This document shows, one piece after another, positions 6,650 through 12,969 of a DNA stretch of 22,468 bases. Position 1 is the stretch's first letter, and each line of letters starts with the position of its first letter. Source of the stretch: Clostridiales bacterium UBA4644 (lineage in GTDB: Bacteria > Bacillota > Clostridia > Oscillospirales > Butyricicoccaceae); the NCBI GenBank assembly GCA_002405755.1, contig DHMK01000015.1, positions 1 through 22,468 on the forward strand, written 5' to 3'. The notes beneath the pieces are model-generated. The model saw only the letters and a program-made list of their open reading frames with translations, did no database searches and was not told the origin of the DNA. A program made the translations under genes and the position numbers.

Positions 6650-7948
6650 TTATCTGGCGCTGTAGCAGTTGAAGCCCATCTCGTTGGTGGCGCCGGTGAT
6701 GACCTGAAGCTCCGCCTCGATGGAGCCATCGGGCTGCAGGGAGCCTGCATGGCCGCCGGCGATCACATCAACATAATCCAGCGTGCCGATGACCTTGTCC
6801 AGCTTGGGCAGATGGATCACCTCGTTGGCGTTGCCGCCGGTGACCACAGCGTCGGCCAGAGGATCGGCATCGGCCAGAGACTGGGACTTGCCATCCTGAC
6901 CGGCATATTCATCGGTGATGATGGTGGTCTTAACGCCCTGAAGCTCGATCTTCTTGGTGTTCATGATCAGGTCGGTATCGGGGTTGCCGAAGCCCTCCTG
7001 CGAAACGATGGCGCCGTCCAGATCCAGCAGGCGGCAGAGCTTCGCGGTCCAGTCAGAGGAGCGCTGCTTGTCGGCCAGATAGACGTTTTCGTTGGTGATG
7101 ATGTTGCAGACATAGTTCAGGGTCTTGCCGTGGGCAGCAAACAGCTCGGCCACCACAGGATTGTTCTGATGATGGTAGGTGGTGTTCTTGTCGCAGGCAG
7201 ACACGCAGTTACCGGACAGGATCGCGCCGTCCATGGTCTCGGTGGGGTAGATGATGGTGGTCAGCGTGCGCTTGGCGTCCACGCCGTAGACATAGGTGTC
7301 GTGCAGCAGGCCCTGGGACTGCAGCATATGCACATAGCCCACGCGGGGCAGGCCGGGCAGCTTCTCGATGCCCTCCTTGACGCCATAGGTCTCGAAGGTC
7401 TGGACCTCGTCTGGGGTCAGCTCCCGGGCCAGCTCGCCCAGGAAGGTAGCGGCGCGCAGACCGGCGATGCGGACGGCGTGCTCATACTCATGGCGATGCT
7501 CCATATAGTCCGCCACGGGCTCGGCCACCACCACAAAGTTCTGCAGCTTGCTGAAGGGCGTATACTGGGCGCCGGGGCCGGTCATGTCGATGATGCCCTC
7601 CTGGAAGCCAACGATCTTGCCGGCAGTGACCACGGCCATGCCGCGGAGCACATGGGTGCGGCCGGAGCCAACGGTATCCACCTTGGAAATGACGCCGGGG
7701 AACTCGCCGCCGGGACCCTCCACCTTCACACGGGGCTCGATCACGTCCTTGACCGGGGTGATGCGAACGCTTTCGCCGGGTCTGGCAATGTCAAAGCTGA
7801 ACTCCTTGACCCACTGCCGGACATCGTCGTCCTGGTACAGGAAAGCCTTGACGGCTTCCGCGTCCACGAAGAGCGTTCCGTTTTCTACCTTGCATTCGTT
7901 TGAAAATTGAATGTCGTTAATCTGGATAAAACCCAGTTCCAACTTCAA
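6650..7948 (-). CDS. grdE: Glycine reductase protein B proprotein (GrdE), self-cleaving pyruvoyl subunit precursor
   Basis: 432 residues from the TTG at 7946-7948. GrdE proproteins cleave themselves before a cysteine, which becomes a pyruvoyl group that binds glycine as a Schiff base; the two pieces and GrdB form protein B (family knowledge). The cleavage motif SGNCVSACDKNTTYHHQNNP is present, with the predicted pyruvoyl-forming Cys at residue 248 (codon 7205-7207). Start choice: an optimal AGGAGG lies at 7957-7962. The TTG is 8 bases from it and gives a protein beginning (M)KLELGFIQINDIQF, like known GrdE proteins. A GTG at 7955-7957 overlaps the ribosome site itself and is unlikely. A TTG start may lower initiation. 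It follows grdX by 24 bases and precedes grdB by 22. Confidence 0.95.
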   Translation of the reverse strand: MKLELGFIQINDIQFSNECKVENGTLFVDAEAVKAFLYQDDDVRQWVKEFSFDIARPGESVRITPVKDVIEPRVKVEGPGGEFPGVISKVDTVGSGRTHVLRGMAVVTAGKIVGFQEGIIDMTGPGAQYTPFSKLQNFVVVAEPVADYMEHRHEYEHAVRIAGLRAATFLGELARELTPDEVQTFETYGVKEGIEKLPGLPRVGYVHMLQSQGLLHDTYVYGVDAKRTLTTIIYPTETMDGAILSGNCVSACDKNTTYHHQNNPVVAELFAAHGKTLNYVCNIITNENVYLADKQRSSDWTAKLCRLLDLDGAIVSQEGFGNPDTDLIMNTKKIELQGVKTTIITDEYAGQDGKSQSLADADPLADAVVTGGNANEVIHLPKLDKVIGTLDYVDVIAGGHAGSLQPDGSIEAELQVITGATNEMGFNCYSAR

Positions 7949-7972
7949 AGCGAACACCTCCTTCTTCCGTTT

Positions 7973-8386
7973 TTAGAAATTCCTTCTATTACTAAGACCC
8001 GAGAGGGCGTCCAGATCCAGGGCGCCGCAGATCAGGGTATAGTCCACCAGCTGAAAATCCTTCAGGATCTTCTCCGTCAGCTCCCGCCTGTGGGGCGTAA
8101 ACTTGTCATAGGTCTCGATGGCGGAGGAGATCAGCGCGGCCTCCATTTCGTCCATGCCGCGGGCTTTTCTGGAGACGGCGATGGTCTTGTAGGGCGTCTC
8201 CTTGGGCTTGACGCTGCCGGACAGGGGATGGGTATACATCCGATGCCCCGCATAGACCAGATCCCGCACCTTCACCAGGATCTCCCGGTAGCCGGTCTCC
8301 TCATAATCCACCTCATACCGCTCCGGCAGGCACTGCCTGACCAGCGGGTTGTTCGTCACGATCCGGAACTCTGCTGCGCTTTCCAT
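7973..8386 (-). CDS. grdX: GrdX family protein, first gene of the glycine reductase operon
   Basis: 137 residues. GrdX proteins are found with glycine, sarcosine and betaine reductase clusters; their function is not established. The sequence has the conserved N-terminal FRIVTNNPLV, then ETGYREILVKVRDLVYAGHRMYTHPLSGSVKP, and a C-terminal helical part ending LICGALDLDALSGL. No membrane segment or metal motif is visible. I chose the ATG at 8384-8386 because GGGGAGG lies 5-6 bases upstream. A longer version starting at 8431 would begin inside the riboswitch terminator and is rejected. It is the first gene after the glycine riboswitch. Confidence 0.93.
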   Translation of the reverse strand: MESAAEFRIVTNNPLVRQCLPERYEVDYEETGYREILVKVRDLVYAGHRMYTHPLSGSVKPKETPYKTIAVSRKARGMDEMEAALISSAIETYDKFTPHRRELTEKILKDFQLVDYTLICGALDLDALSGLSNRRNF

Positions 8387-8408
8387 GGGTACCTCCCCGG
8401 GCATTCTG

Positions 8409-8455
8409 AAAAGAAAAAGGCGGACCGGCATAGCAAAAAAACTGTGCCGCTCCGC
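8409..8455 (-). terminator. Intrinsic terminator of the glycine riboswitch (expression platform)
   Basis: Arms at 8442-8455 (GCGGAGCGGCACAG) and 8420-8433 (CTATGCCGGTCCGC) pair with two mismatches around a U-rich loop. CCTTTTTCTTTT follows on the minus strand. Its 5' arm begins at the last base of the P1 stem of aptamer II, so ligand binding and terminator folding can influence each other. It lies 23 bases before the grdX start codon. Confidence 0.8.
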
Positions 8456-8626
8456 TCTGTTCTGAAACCTGAGAGATTCCCTGTTCGTGCGGCAGGTTGC
8501 TCCTTTGGTGCTTTCGCTCTCCAGAGTGTCGTCCGCTTCCGGTCTGTTTACCTGAGATGTTCGCCAGCGGCGGGCGGCCGCTGGTTTATTCCGTCGGTCC
8601 CGCCCCGCAGGGCAGATTTCCCGGAA
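8455..8626 (-). promoter_or_regulatory. Tandem glycine riboswitch controlling the grd operon
   Basis: Two glycine (gcvT-type) aptamers in tandem. Aptamer II (8455-8526) is near consensus: CTCTGGAGAGCG, then CACCAAAGGAGCAA, then ATCTCTCAGGTTTCAGAACAGAG, with P1 formed by CTCTG (8522-8526) and CAGAG (8455-8459). Aptamer I (8537-8626) is more divergent but keeps ACCGACGGAATAAA and CATCTCAGGTAAACAGA; its P1 is TTCCGG (8621-8626) with CCGGAA (8537-8542), and P3 is a long GC-rich arm ending in CCAGCGG/CCGCTGG. A 10-base linker separates them. The terminator downstream suggests transcriptional control. By precedent glycine should switch expression on, which suits a glycine catabolic operon, but I could not derive the antiterminator by eye. 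Confidence 0.93.
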
Positions 8627-8688
8627 GTTTCCTCCAACTGATATTCATATTTCCGATCGTTTGGCGGCAGACCCACCAAACCAGTGAT

Positions 8689-8717
8689 ATTATACCGAAT
8701 TTTTTTCCGCTTGTAAA
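8689..8717 (-). promoter_or_regulatory. Sigma-A promoter of the glycine reductase operon
   Basis: TTTACA (8712-8717) and TATAAT (8689-8694) on the minus strand are separated by exactly 17 bases. The expected transcript start near 8682 leaves about 55 bases before aptamer I and about 295 bases of leader before grdX. Confidence 0.85.
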
Positions 8718-8782
8718 GCCCCCAGCCCTCGGAAAATACCGTTTCTTTGCCGGAAAAGCGAAGGTTTTCTTGCTTTTTTTGG

Positions 8783-8818
8783 GCAGAAAAATACCGCGGC
8801 AGGTCGCGCCTGCCGCGG
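8783..8818 (-). terminator. Intrinsic terminator after tRNA-Sec
   Basis: A perfect 10-bp stem (8794-8803 and 8809-8818, loop TCGCG in plus-strand reading) is followed on the minus strand by TATTTTTC. It begins 5 bases after the tRNA-Sec CCA end and isolates the sel genes from the grd promoter. Confidence 0.9.
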
Positions 8819-8822
8819 CACA

Positions 8823-8919
8823 TGGCGGGAACATGTGGGAATCGAACCCACCTAGGCAGCTCTTCACCACCCTCACTGGTTTTGAAGACCAGGGGGCACA
8901 CCAGCACCCATCTGCTCCC
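8823..8919 (-). tRNA. selC: tRNA-Sec (anticodon TCA)
   Basis: 97 bases with an encoded CCA end. Acceptor GGGAGCA pairs with TGTTCCC (one G.T), and position 8 is a G-A mismatch in the extended acceptor. The D stem is long (GGGTGC/GTGCCC, 6 bp), and the anticodon stem CTGGT/ACCAG has loop CTTCAAA, giving anticodon TCA, which reads UGA. A long variable arm (GGTGGT/GCTGCC) and T arm GTGGG-TTCGATT-CCCAC complete it. The long D stem, long variable arm and TCA anticodon together identify tRNA-Sec. It sits 89 bases after selB and supplies Sec for GrdA and GrdB. Confidence 0.97.
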
Positions 8920-8932
8920 GGATGCGAAAGTC

Positions 8933-8961
8933 AGTATACCATAGCTTTTCCAAAAAAACAA
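8933..8961 (-). promoter_or_regulatory. Probable promoter of tRNA-Sec
   Basis: TTGTTT (8956-8961), a 17-base spacer and TATACT (8933-8938) lie just upstream of the tRNA, with an expected start near 8926. Overlapping its upstream side is a weak A/T hairpin (8963-8970 with 8974-8981) followed by T7 on the minus strand, which may partly terminate selAB transcripts. Confidence 0.55.
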
Positions 8962-9008
8962 TGGAAAAAATCATTTTTTCCTGCGCCTTCGCCTTTTCCT
9001 TCGCTTTT

Positions 9009-10919
9009 TCAGAAGCCCTGGCCCATCCGGCGGATGTTGCCTTCCTTTTTCAGTATTTTGTTTTTGTCAAAATACTCCAGCACCGCCAGCGCATATTTCC
9101 GGGAGGTATCCAGCATATCCCGGAACTCCGCCAGCGTCAGCTCATCCTTTTCGGCAAAGTAGGCCCGGGTCTTTTCCGCGATCTCGTCATAGACCTGCCG
9201 GTGGATGCAGATCTGGGGCGTGAGCATCACCAGCTCGCCGCCGGAGACCAGGCTCTCCACCACCTGTTTGCAGTCCGTAAGCTCGTTTGGCGCGAAGCCG
9301 GCATAGACCTCGTCCAGGCCCGGCGTCTCCAGCCCGGCCTTCCGATAGATCTGCAGCAGCCTTTCCTTCAGGGCGCTCTGCCGCTTGGTGAGGCGGACGG
9401 AAAACTCCGCCAGCGCGAACCGATCCCGCTCCGCCCGCAGCTTGCCCTCCCGGACCAGCTCCCGCAGCACCGCGTCGCAAACGGCCTGATCGGTGTTCTT
9501 AAAGAGCTTCTGCCGCAGCTCCGCCACCCGCATGCCCGCATGGAGCGGGTTTTGCCGGTGATACTGCTCCAAAATGCTCCGGCAGCTCTCCCAGCGGGCG
9601 TCCAGCACGGAGGACGCCAAAAACCGTCCGGGCAGCGGCTCCGTGACCTTGCCCGCCGTGCAGAGATCCTGCAGCTGCCGGGCCAGCTCCTCCGGCTCCT
9701 GATGGAGCTTGGCGGCCAGCTGCTCCGCCGTGGGCAGGGCCAGCCCCTGCTCCGCCACCGTCTGCAGCAGCTTCTGGTCGCCGGAGCCGTTTTCCTTAAC
9801 GGCCAGCGCCTCCAGCACCCGGGGGTCATTGCGCTTATGCTTCATGGGGCTGTCGTCCAGGATCACGCCGCCGCCGATGGTCTCCAGCGGCGAATAAAAC
9901 CGCACCACGAACCGATCGCCCGGCCGGGCGGAGATCTCCTCCGTCATGCGCAGCTGGGCATAGCAGCTCTCACCGGGGCGCAGCGCGTCCCGATCCAGCA
10001 GCACCACCTTGCAAAGGCGCACGGAGGAGCCGTGGAAAAAATGCACCTGCGAGCCGTTGAGGATGGTGCGGCGGCTCTCCCGCAGGTTCTGCAGGCGCAC
10101 GTCCAGCATCAGCGCCGTGCGCACAGAGCCGGGGCAGGCAATGGTATCGCCCCGGGCCAGGTCGCTCTTTTTCACGCCCGCCAGATTGACGGCCACCCGC
10201 TGGCCCGCATAGGCCGTCTCCACATCCTTCCCGTGGACCTGCAGGTTCCGCACCCGGCAGACCGTCCCGCCGGGCAGGATCTCCGCCCCGTCGCCCACCG
10301 TCACCGCGCCCTCGATGAGCGTCCCCGTGACCACGGTGCCGAAGCCGTCTACGGAAAAGACCCGGTCGATGGGCAGTCGGTAGGGCGCCCGCAGGCTCTT
10401 TTCCGCCGCGCCGGCCACAAGGCCCTTCAGCGCCGCCTTCAGCTCCGGGATGCCCTCGCCCGTGGCGGCAGACACGCGAAACACCGGCTTGCCCTCCAAA
10501 AAGGTCCCCTTGACCCGCTGGGCAATGTCCTCCTGCACCATGTCGATCCAGTCCGGATCTGCCATATCGCACTTGGTGACGACCACCACGCCGTCCCGGA
10601 TGCCCAAAAGCTGCAGGATGCCCAGATGCTCCACCGTCTGAGGCATGAAGCCCTCGTCGGCGGCCACCACCAGCATGGCCAGATCGATGCCGCCGGCCCC
10701 CGCCAGCATATTGCGGATGAGCTTTTCGTGGCCGGGAACGTCCACGATGCCCGCCTGGGTGCCGTCGTCAAAATCCAGATGGGCAAAGCCCAGCTCGATG
10801 GTAATGCCCCGCTTTTTTTCCTCCAGCAGGCGGTCGGTGTCGATGCCGGTCAGTGCCTTGACCAGCATGGTCTTGCCATGATCCACATGGCCCGCCGTAC
10901 CGATGATCACATGCTTCAT
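9009..10919 (-). CDS. selB: Selenocysteine-specific elongation factor SelB
   Basis: 636 residues, typical SelB length. SelB is a GTPase that brings Sec-tRNA to UGA codons followed by a SECIS hairpin. The N-terminal GTPase domain has GTAGHVDHGKT (8-18), the switch I region KKRGITIELGFAH, DVPGHEK (about 60-66) and TKCD. Two beta-barrel domains follow, then a C-terminal half of repeated winged-helix modules (from about residue 370 to the end) that binds SECIS RNA. The ATG overlaps the selA stop as ATGA (10916-10919), showing translational coupling. Its direct clients in this window are grdA and grdB. Confidence 0.97.
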   Translation of the reverse strand: MKHVIIGTAGHVDHGKTMLVKALTGIDTDRLLEEKKRGITIELGFAHLDFDDGTQAGIVDVPGHEKLIRNMLAGAGGIDLAMLVVAADEGFMPQTVEHLGILQLLGIRDGVVVVTKCDMADPDWIDMVQEDIAQRVKGTFLEGKPVFRVSAATGEGIPELKAALKGLVAGAAEKSLRAPYRLPIDRVFSVDGFGTVVTGTLIEGAVTVGDGAEILPGGTVCRVRNLQVHGKDVETAYAGQRVAVNLAGVKKSDLARGDTIACPGSVRTALMLDVRLQNLRESRRTILNGSQVHFFHGSSVRLCKVVLLDRDALRPGESCYAQLRMTEEISARPGDRFVVRFYSPLETIGGGVILDDSPMKHKRNDPRVLEALAVKENGSGDQKLLQTVAEQGLALPTAEQLAAKLHQEPEELARQLQDLCTAGKVTEPLPGRFLASSVLDARWESCRSILEQYHRQNPLHAGMRVAELRQKLFKNTDQAVCDAVLRELVREGKLRAERDRFALAEFSVRLTKRQSALKERLLQIYRKAGLETPGLDEVYAGFAPNELTDCKQVVESLVSGGELVMLTPQICIHRQVYDEIAEKTRAYFAEKDELTLAEFRDMLDTSRKYALAVLEYFDKNKILKKEGNIRRMGQGF

Positions 10920-12298
10920 TTCAGTGCCTCCGCCGCCGCACGGGCGATCTCCTCAAAGTCTTCCTCCCGCAGGGTGCGGACGTCCAGCAGATACTGCTCC
11001 CTGTGGATGCGCCCCACCACGGGCAGCGCCCGGCGGCGCATCCGCGTCTCCAGTCCGTCTACGGAAAGGCCGCCGGTCTCCACCTGAACGGCCCAGCCGG
11101 GCAGCAGCTGCATGGGGACGGAGCCGCCGCCCACCTGCTCCTGGGTCTCCACCGTCCGGCAGGCGACGCCCTCCCTCTCCAGCCGCAGGGCCAGCGCCTC
11201 CGCGCGCGCCCGCAGGGTCTCCTCCGATGCAGACAGCATGGCCAGCGTCGGCACCTCCGCCAGCGCCCTTTCCGGCTCCAGATAGGCGCAGAGCGTCTCC
11301 CGCAGGGCGGCCAGCGTCATTTTATCCACCCGCACGGCCCGGGCCAGGGGATGCTTTTTCAGCGCTTCGATATACTGCTTTTTCCCCAGGATGATGCCGG
11401 CCTGGGGGCCGCCCAGCAGCTTATCGCCGCTGAAGGAGATCACATCCACCCCCGCCCGGACGCTCTGCTGCACGGCAGGCTCGCCCCGGATCCCCAGGGG
11501 CAGCAGCTCCACCAGCGAGCCGGAGCCCAGGTCCTGGATCACCGGCAGGCCGTATTTCCGCCCCAGCGCCACCATATCCTCCAGCGGCACCGACTCGGTA
11601 AAGCCCACGATGCGGAAATTGCTGGTGTGGACCTTCAAAAGCGCCCGGGTGCTTTCCCCGATGGCCGCCTCATAATCCCGCAGATGGGTCTTGTTGGTGG
11701 CGCCCACCTCCCGCAGGACGCAGCCGCACTGCATCATGATGTCCGGGATGCGGAAGGAGCCGCCGATCTCCACCAGCTCCCCCCGGGAGGCCACCACCTC
11801 CCCGCCCTTGCCCATGGCGGAAAGGATCAGCAAAACGGCGGCGGCGTTGTTGTTGACCACCATGGCGCTCTCCGCGCCGGTGATGCGGCAGAGCAGAGCC
11901 TCGGCGTGGCTGTGGCGGGAGCCGCGGCAGCCCTCCTCCACATTGTACTCCAGCGTGGAATAGCCCCGGGCCACTCCATAGGCCGCCTGGGCCGCCCTTT
12001 CGGAAAGGCAGGCCCGGCCCAGATTGGTATGCAGCACCACGCCGGTGGCGTTGATCACCGGGCGCAGGGAAGGCCGCGCTTCCTCCTCCGCCCGCTCCAG
12101 CGCCTCCCGACAGAGCGTCTCCCGGCTGGGGAGCGTCTCCGGCGCGCGCCCCTCCAGAATATCCTGCCGCAGCTCCTCCAAAACAGTCCGCAGCGTCTCC
12201 CGCAGCAGCGGCGCAGGCACCTCCTGTGCCTGCAGCAAAGGCTCCCGCAGCAGCTCGTCCATCTTGGGAATGGCCCGCAGTAACAGATTTCTTTCCAT
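10916..12298 (-). CDS. selA: L-seryl-tRNA(Sec) selenium transferase SelA
   Basis: 460 residues, normal SelA length. This PLP enzyme converts Ser-tRNA(Sec) to Sec-tRNA(Sec) with selenophosphate as selenium donor. The PLP lysine is Lys293 in VISFSGDKLLGGPQAG. Other family motifs are VINATGVVLHTNLGRA (about 81-96), YNVEEGCRGSRHSH (about 118-131) and QDLGSGSLVEL. The ATG at 12296-12298 has only a weak AAGGGG about 12 bases upstream, so initiation may be modest. It is followed by selB with a 4-base overlap. selD, needed to make selenophosphate, is not in the window. Confidence 0.97.
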   Translation of the reverse strand: MERNLLLRAIPKMDELLREPLLQAQEVPAPLLRETLRTVLEELRQDILEGRAPETLPSRETLCREALERAEEEARPSLRPVINATGVVLHTNLGRACLSERAAQAAYGVARGYSTLEYNVEEGCRGSRHSHAEALLCRITGAESAMVVNNNAAAVLLILSAMGKGGEVVASRGELVEIGGSFRIPDIMMQCGCVLREVGATNKTHLRDYEAAIGESTRALLKVHTSNFRIVGFTESVPLEDMVALGRKYGLPVIQDLGSGSLVELLPLGIRGEPAVQQSVRAGVDVISFSGDKLLGGPQAGIILGKKQYIEALKKHPLARAVRVDKMTLAALRETLCAYLEPERALAEVPTLAMLSASEETLRARAEALALRLEREGVACRTVETQEQVGGGSVPMQLLPGWAVQVETGGLSVDGLETRMRRRALPVVGRIHREQYLLDVRTLREEDFEEIARAAAEALK

Positions 12299-12348
12299 AT
12301 CGGCATTCGCCCCTTCAAACGAAAAAATGTCCGGCCCTCTGCAAAAAG

Positions 12349-12378
12349 GGTATAGCTTCCTGTTTATAAAGGTAACAA
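12349..12378 (-). promoter_or_regulatory. Candidate promoter of selAB
   Basis: TTGTTA (12373-12378), an 18-base spacer and TATACC (12349-12354) lie upstream of selA, giving a leader of about 45 bases. A perfect TTGACA also exists at 12392-12397, but it is part of the terminator hairpin and has no -10 at a normal distance. Confidence 0.45.
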
Positions 12379-12409
12379 AAGCCCCCGCCCTTTGTCAAGG
12401 GGCAGGGGC
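12375..12409 (-). terminator. Intrinsic terminator of the small membrane protein gene
   Basis: A long GC-rich stem (12397-12409 with 12381-12393, one A-C mismatch and one G.T) is followed on the minus strand by TTTTG. The stop codon of the upstream small gene (TGA, 12395-12397) lies at the loop of this hairpin. It insulates selAB from the divergent pair upstream. Confidence 0.75.
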
Positions 12410-12625
12410 AGAGAAATGCGCCGGCCCGGCAAGAGCCGGAGGCTGTGCCGCAGAAGGCCGAAGGGCCGCGCCATGGCCCAGCGCCGCAGAAAGCTCCGCC
12501 GCCGTCAGCACGATGGCGGCGGCAGTCAGCGCAAAAAGCAGCGCCAACAGCAGAAAAAAGCCCCGCGGTCTGCGGGCCTGCGCTCCCCGTTTTCTTTTTT
12601 GCCGCCGCGCCCATTTCCTGTTCAT
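12395..12625 (-). CDS. Small single-span membrane protein of unknown function
   Basis: 76 residues; I do not recognise a family. The N-terminus is strongly basic (MNRKWARRQKRKRGAQARRPRG), followed by one hydrophobic segment at about residues 23-46 (FFLLLALLFALTAAAIVLTA) and an Ala/Pro-rich tail. By the positive-inside rule the basic end should be cytoplasmic and the tail external. A good promoter (TTGAAA-17-TATTAT) lies upstream and a terminator at its end, which supports a real gene. The ribosome site is weak (GGATGGG about 5 bases before ATG). The stop codon lies in the terminator loop, which is odd. It diverges from the ribbon-helix-helix gene and may share its control. Confidence 0.6.
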   Translation of the reverse strand: MNRKWARRQKRKRGAQARRPRGFFLLLALLFALTAAAIVLTAAELSAALGHGAALRPSAAQPPALAGPAHFSAPAP

Positions 12626-12655
12626 TTTCGCCCATCCGTAATAACATCTTTTCTG

Positions 12656-12680
12656 TGATAAATAATAACATAGTTATCAC
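12656..12680. promoter_or_regulatory. Palindromic putative operator between divergent genes
   Basis: GTGATAA (12656-12662) and TTATCAC (12674-12680) form an inverted repeat, and a second one, ATAAC-ATA-GTTAT (12665-12677), is nested in it. The ATAACAT word recurs at 12641-12647 and inverted, as ATGTTAT, at 12701-12707. The site covers the -10 and spacer of the minus promoter and the -35 region of the plus promoter. The adjacent ribbon-helix-helix protein is the obvious candidate binder (inference). Confidence 0.5.
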
Positions 12681-12690
12681 AGCTTTTCAA
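12662..12690 (-). promoter_or_regulatory. Promoter of the small membrane protein gene
   Basis: TTGAAA (12685-12690) and TATTAT (12662-12667) on the minus strand are separated by 17 bases, each with 5 of 6 consensus bases. The expected start is about 30 bases before the ATG. Confidence 0.7.
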
Positions 12691-12699
12691 CCATAAAAT
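12671..12699 (+). promoter_or_regulatory. Candidate promoter of the ribbon-helix-helix regulator
   Basis: TAAAAT (12694-12699) matches the -10 in 5 of 6 positions, but the element 17 bases upstream (TAGTTA) is a poor -35. The -35 overlaps the palindrome at 12665-12677, fitting autoregulation. Confidence 0.4.
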
Positions 12700-12718
12700 A
12701 ATGTTATGAGGTGATCCC

Positions 12719-12919
12719 ATGGAAAAGGAAGAAAAGCTGATCCTGCGCCCAAAGCGTCCCAAGGGCGACGACGGCTACCGCACCTTCTCCATCCGCATCC
12801 GGGAGGAGCTGGTGGAGCAGATCAACGGCATTTCGGCCCGCTCCGGCTACAGCCGCAACGAGCTGATCGCCCGCTTTCTGGAATACGCCGTGGACCGCTG
12901 CGTCATAGAAGAAAAATAA
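12719..12919 (+). CDS. Ribbon-helix-helix (Arc/CopG-type) DNA-binding protein
   Basis: 66 residues. A basic N-terminus (RPKRPKGDD) is followed by a beta strand YRTFSIRIR (about 20-28), helix EELVEQINGISARSG (about 29-43), a turn, and helix SRNELIARFLEYAVDRC (about 45-61). This is the classic RHH layout in which a dimer inserts a two-stranded sheet in the DNA major groove. The strand residues Thr, Ser and Arg would contact the bases. Such small RHH proteins usually repress their own promoter. The ATG has GAGGTGA 4 bases upstream. It diverges from the small membrane protein across a 93-base region with palindromes and has its own terminator. There is no antitoxin-like partner on the same strand. 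Confidence 0.85.
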   Translation: MEKEEKLILRPKRPKGDDGYRTFSIRIREELVEQINGISARSGYSRNELIARFLEYAVDRCVIEEK

Positions 12920-12935
12920 GCTCCGCAAAGCAAAG

Positions 12936-12968
12936 GCAGGCCCCGAAAAGGGAGCCTGCTCTTTCTTG
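12936..12968 (+). terminator. Intrinsic terminator between convergent genes
   Basis: Stem GCAGGC/GCCTGC (12936-12941, 12954-12959), extended by CCC/GGG with one bulged A, is followed by TCTTTCTTGTTT. The reverse strand also ends in a T-rich run (CCTTTGCTTTG), so it may serve the convergent glycosyltransferase gene too. Confidence 0.7.
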
Positions 12969-12969
12969 T

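Noticed and set aside
8384..8431. Upstream extension of grdX starting at 8431
   Set aside because: The added 15 residues would be encoded in the riboswitch terminator, with no ribosome site, whereas the ATG at 8384-8386 has one.
8922..11087. A 721-codon open frame on the plus strand opposite selB
   Set aside because: It is the antisense shadow of selB, begins over the tRNA-Sec promoter and shows no recognisable domain.
12392..12397. Perfect TTGACA as -35 of selA
   Set aside because: It lies in the stem and loop of a terminator hairpin and no -10 is found at 16-18 bases; TTGTTA-18-TATACC closer to the gene fits better.
12719..12919. Antitoxin of a toxin-antitoxin pair
   Set aside because: RHH antitoxins normally sit just upstream of the toxin on the same strand. 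Here the gene is followed by its own terminator, and the neighbouring small protein is divergent. A toxin role for that protein stays only a speculation.
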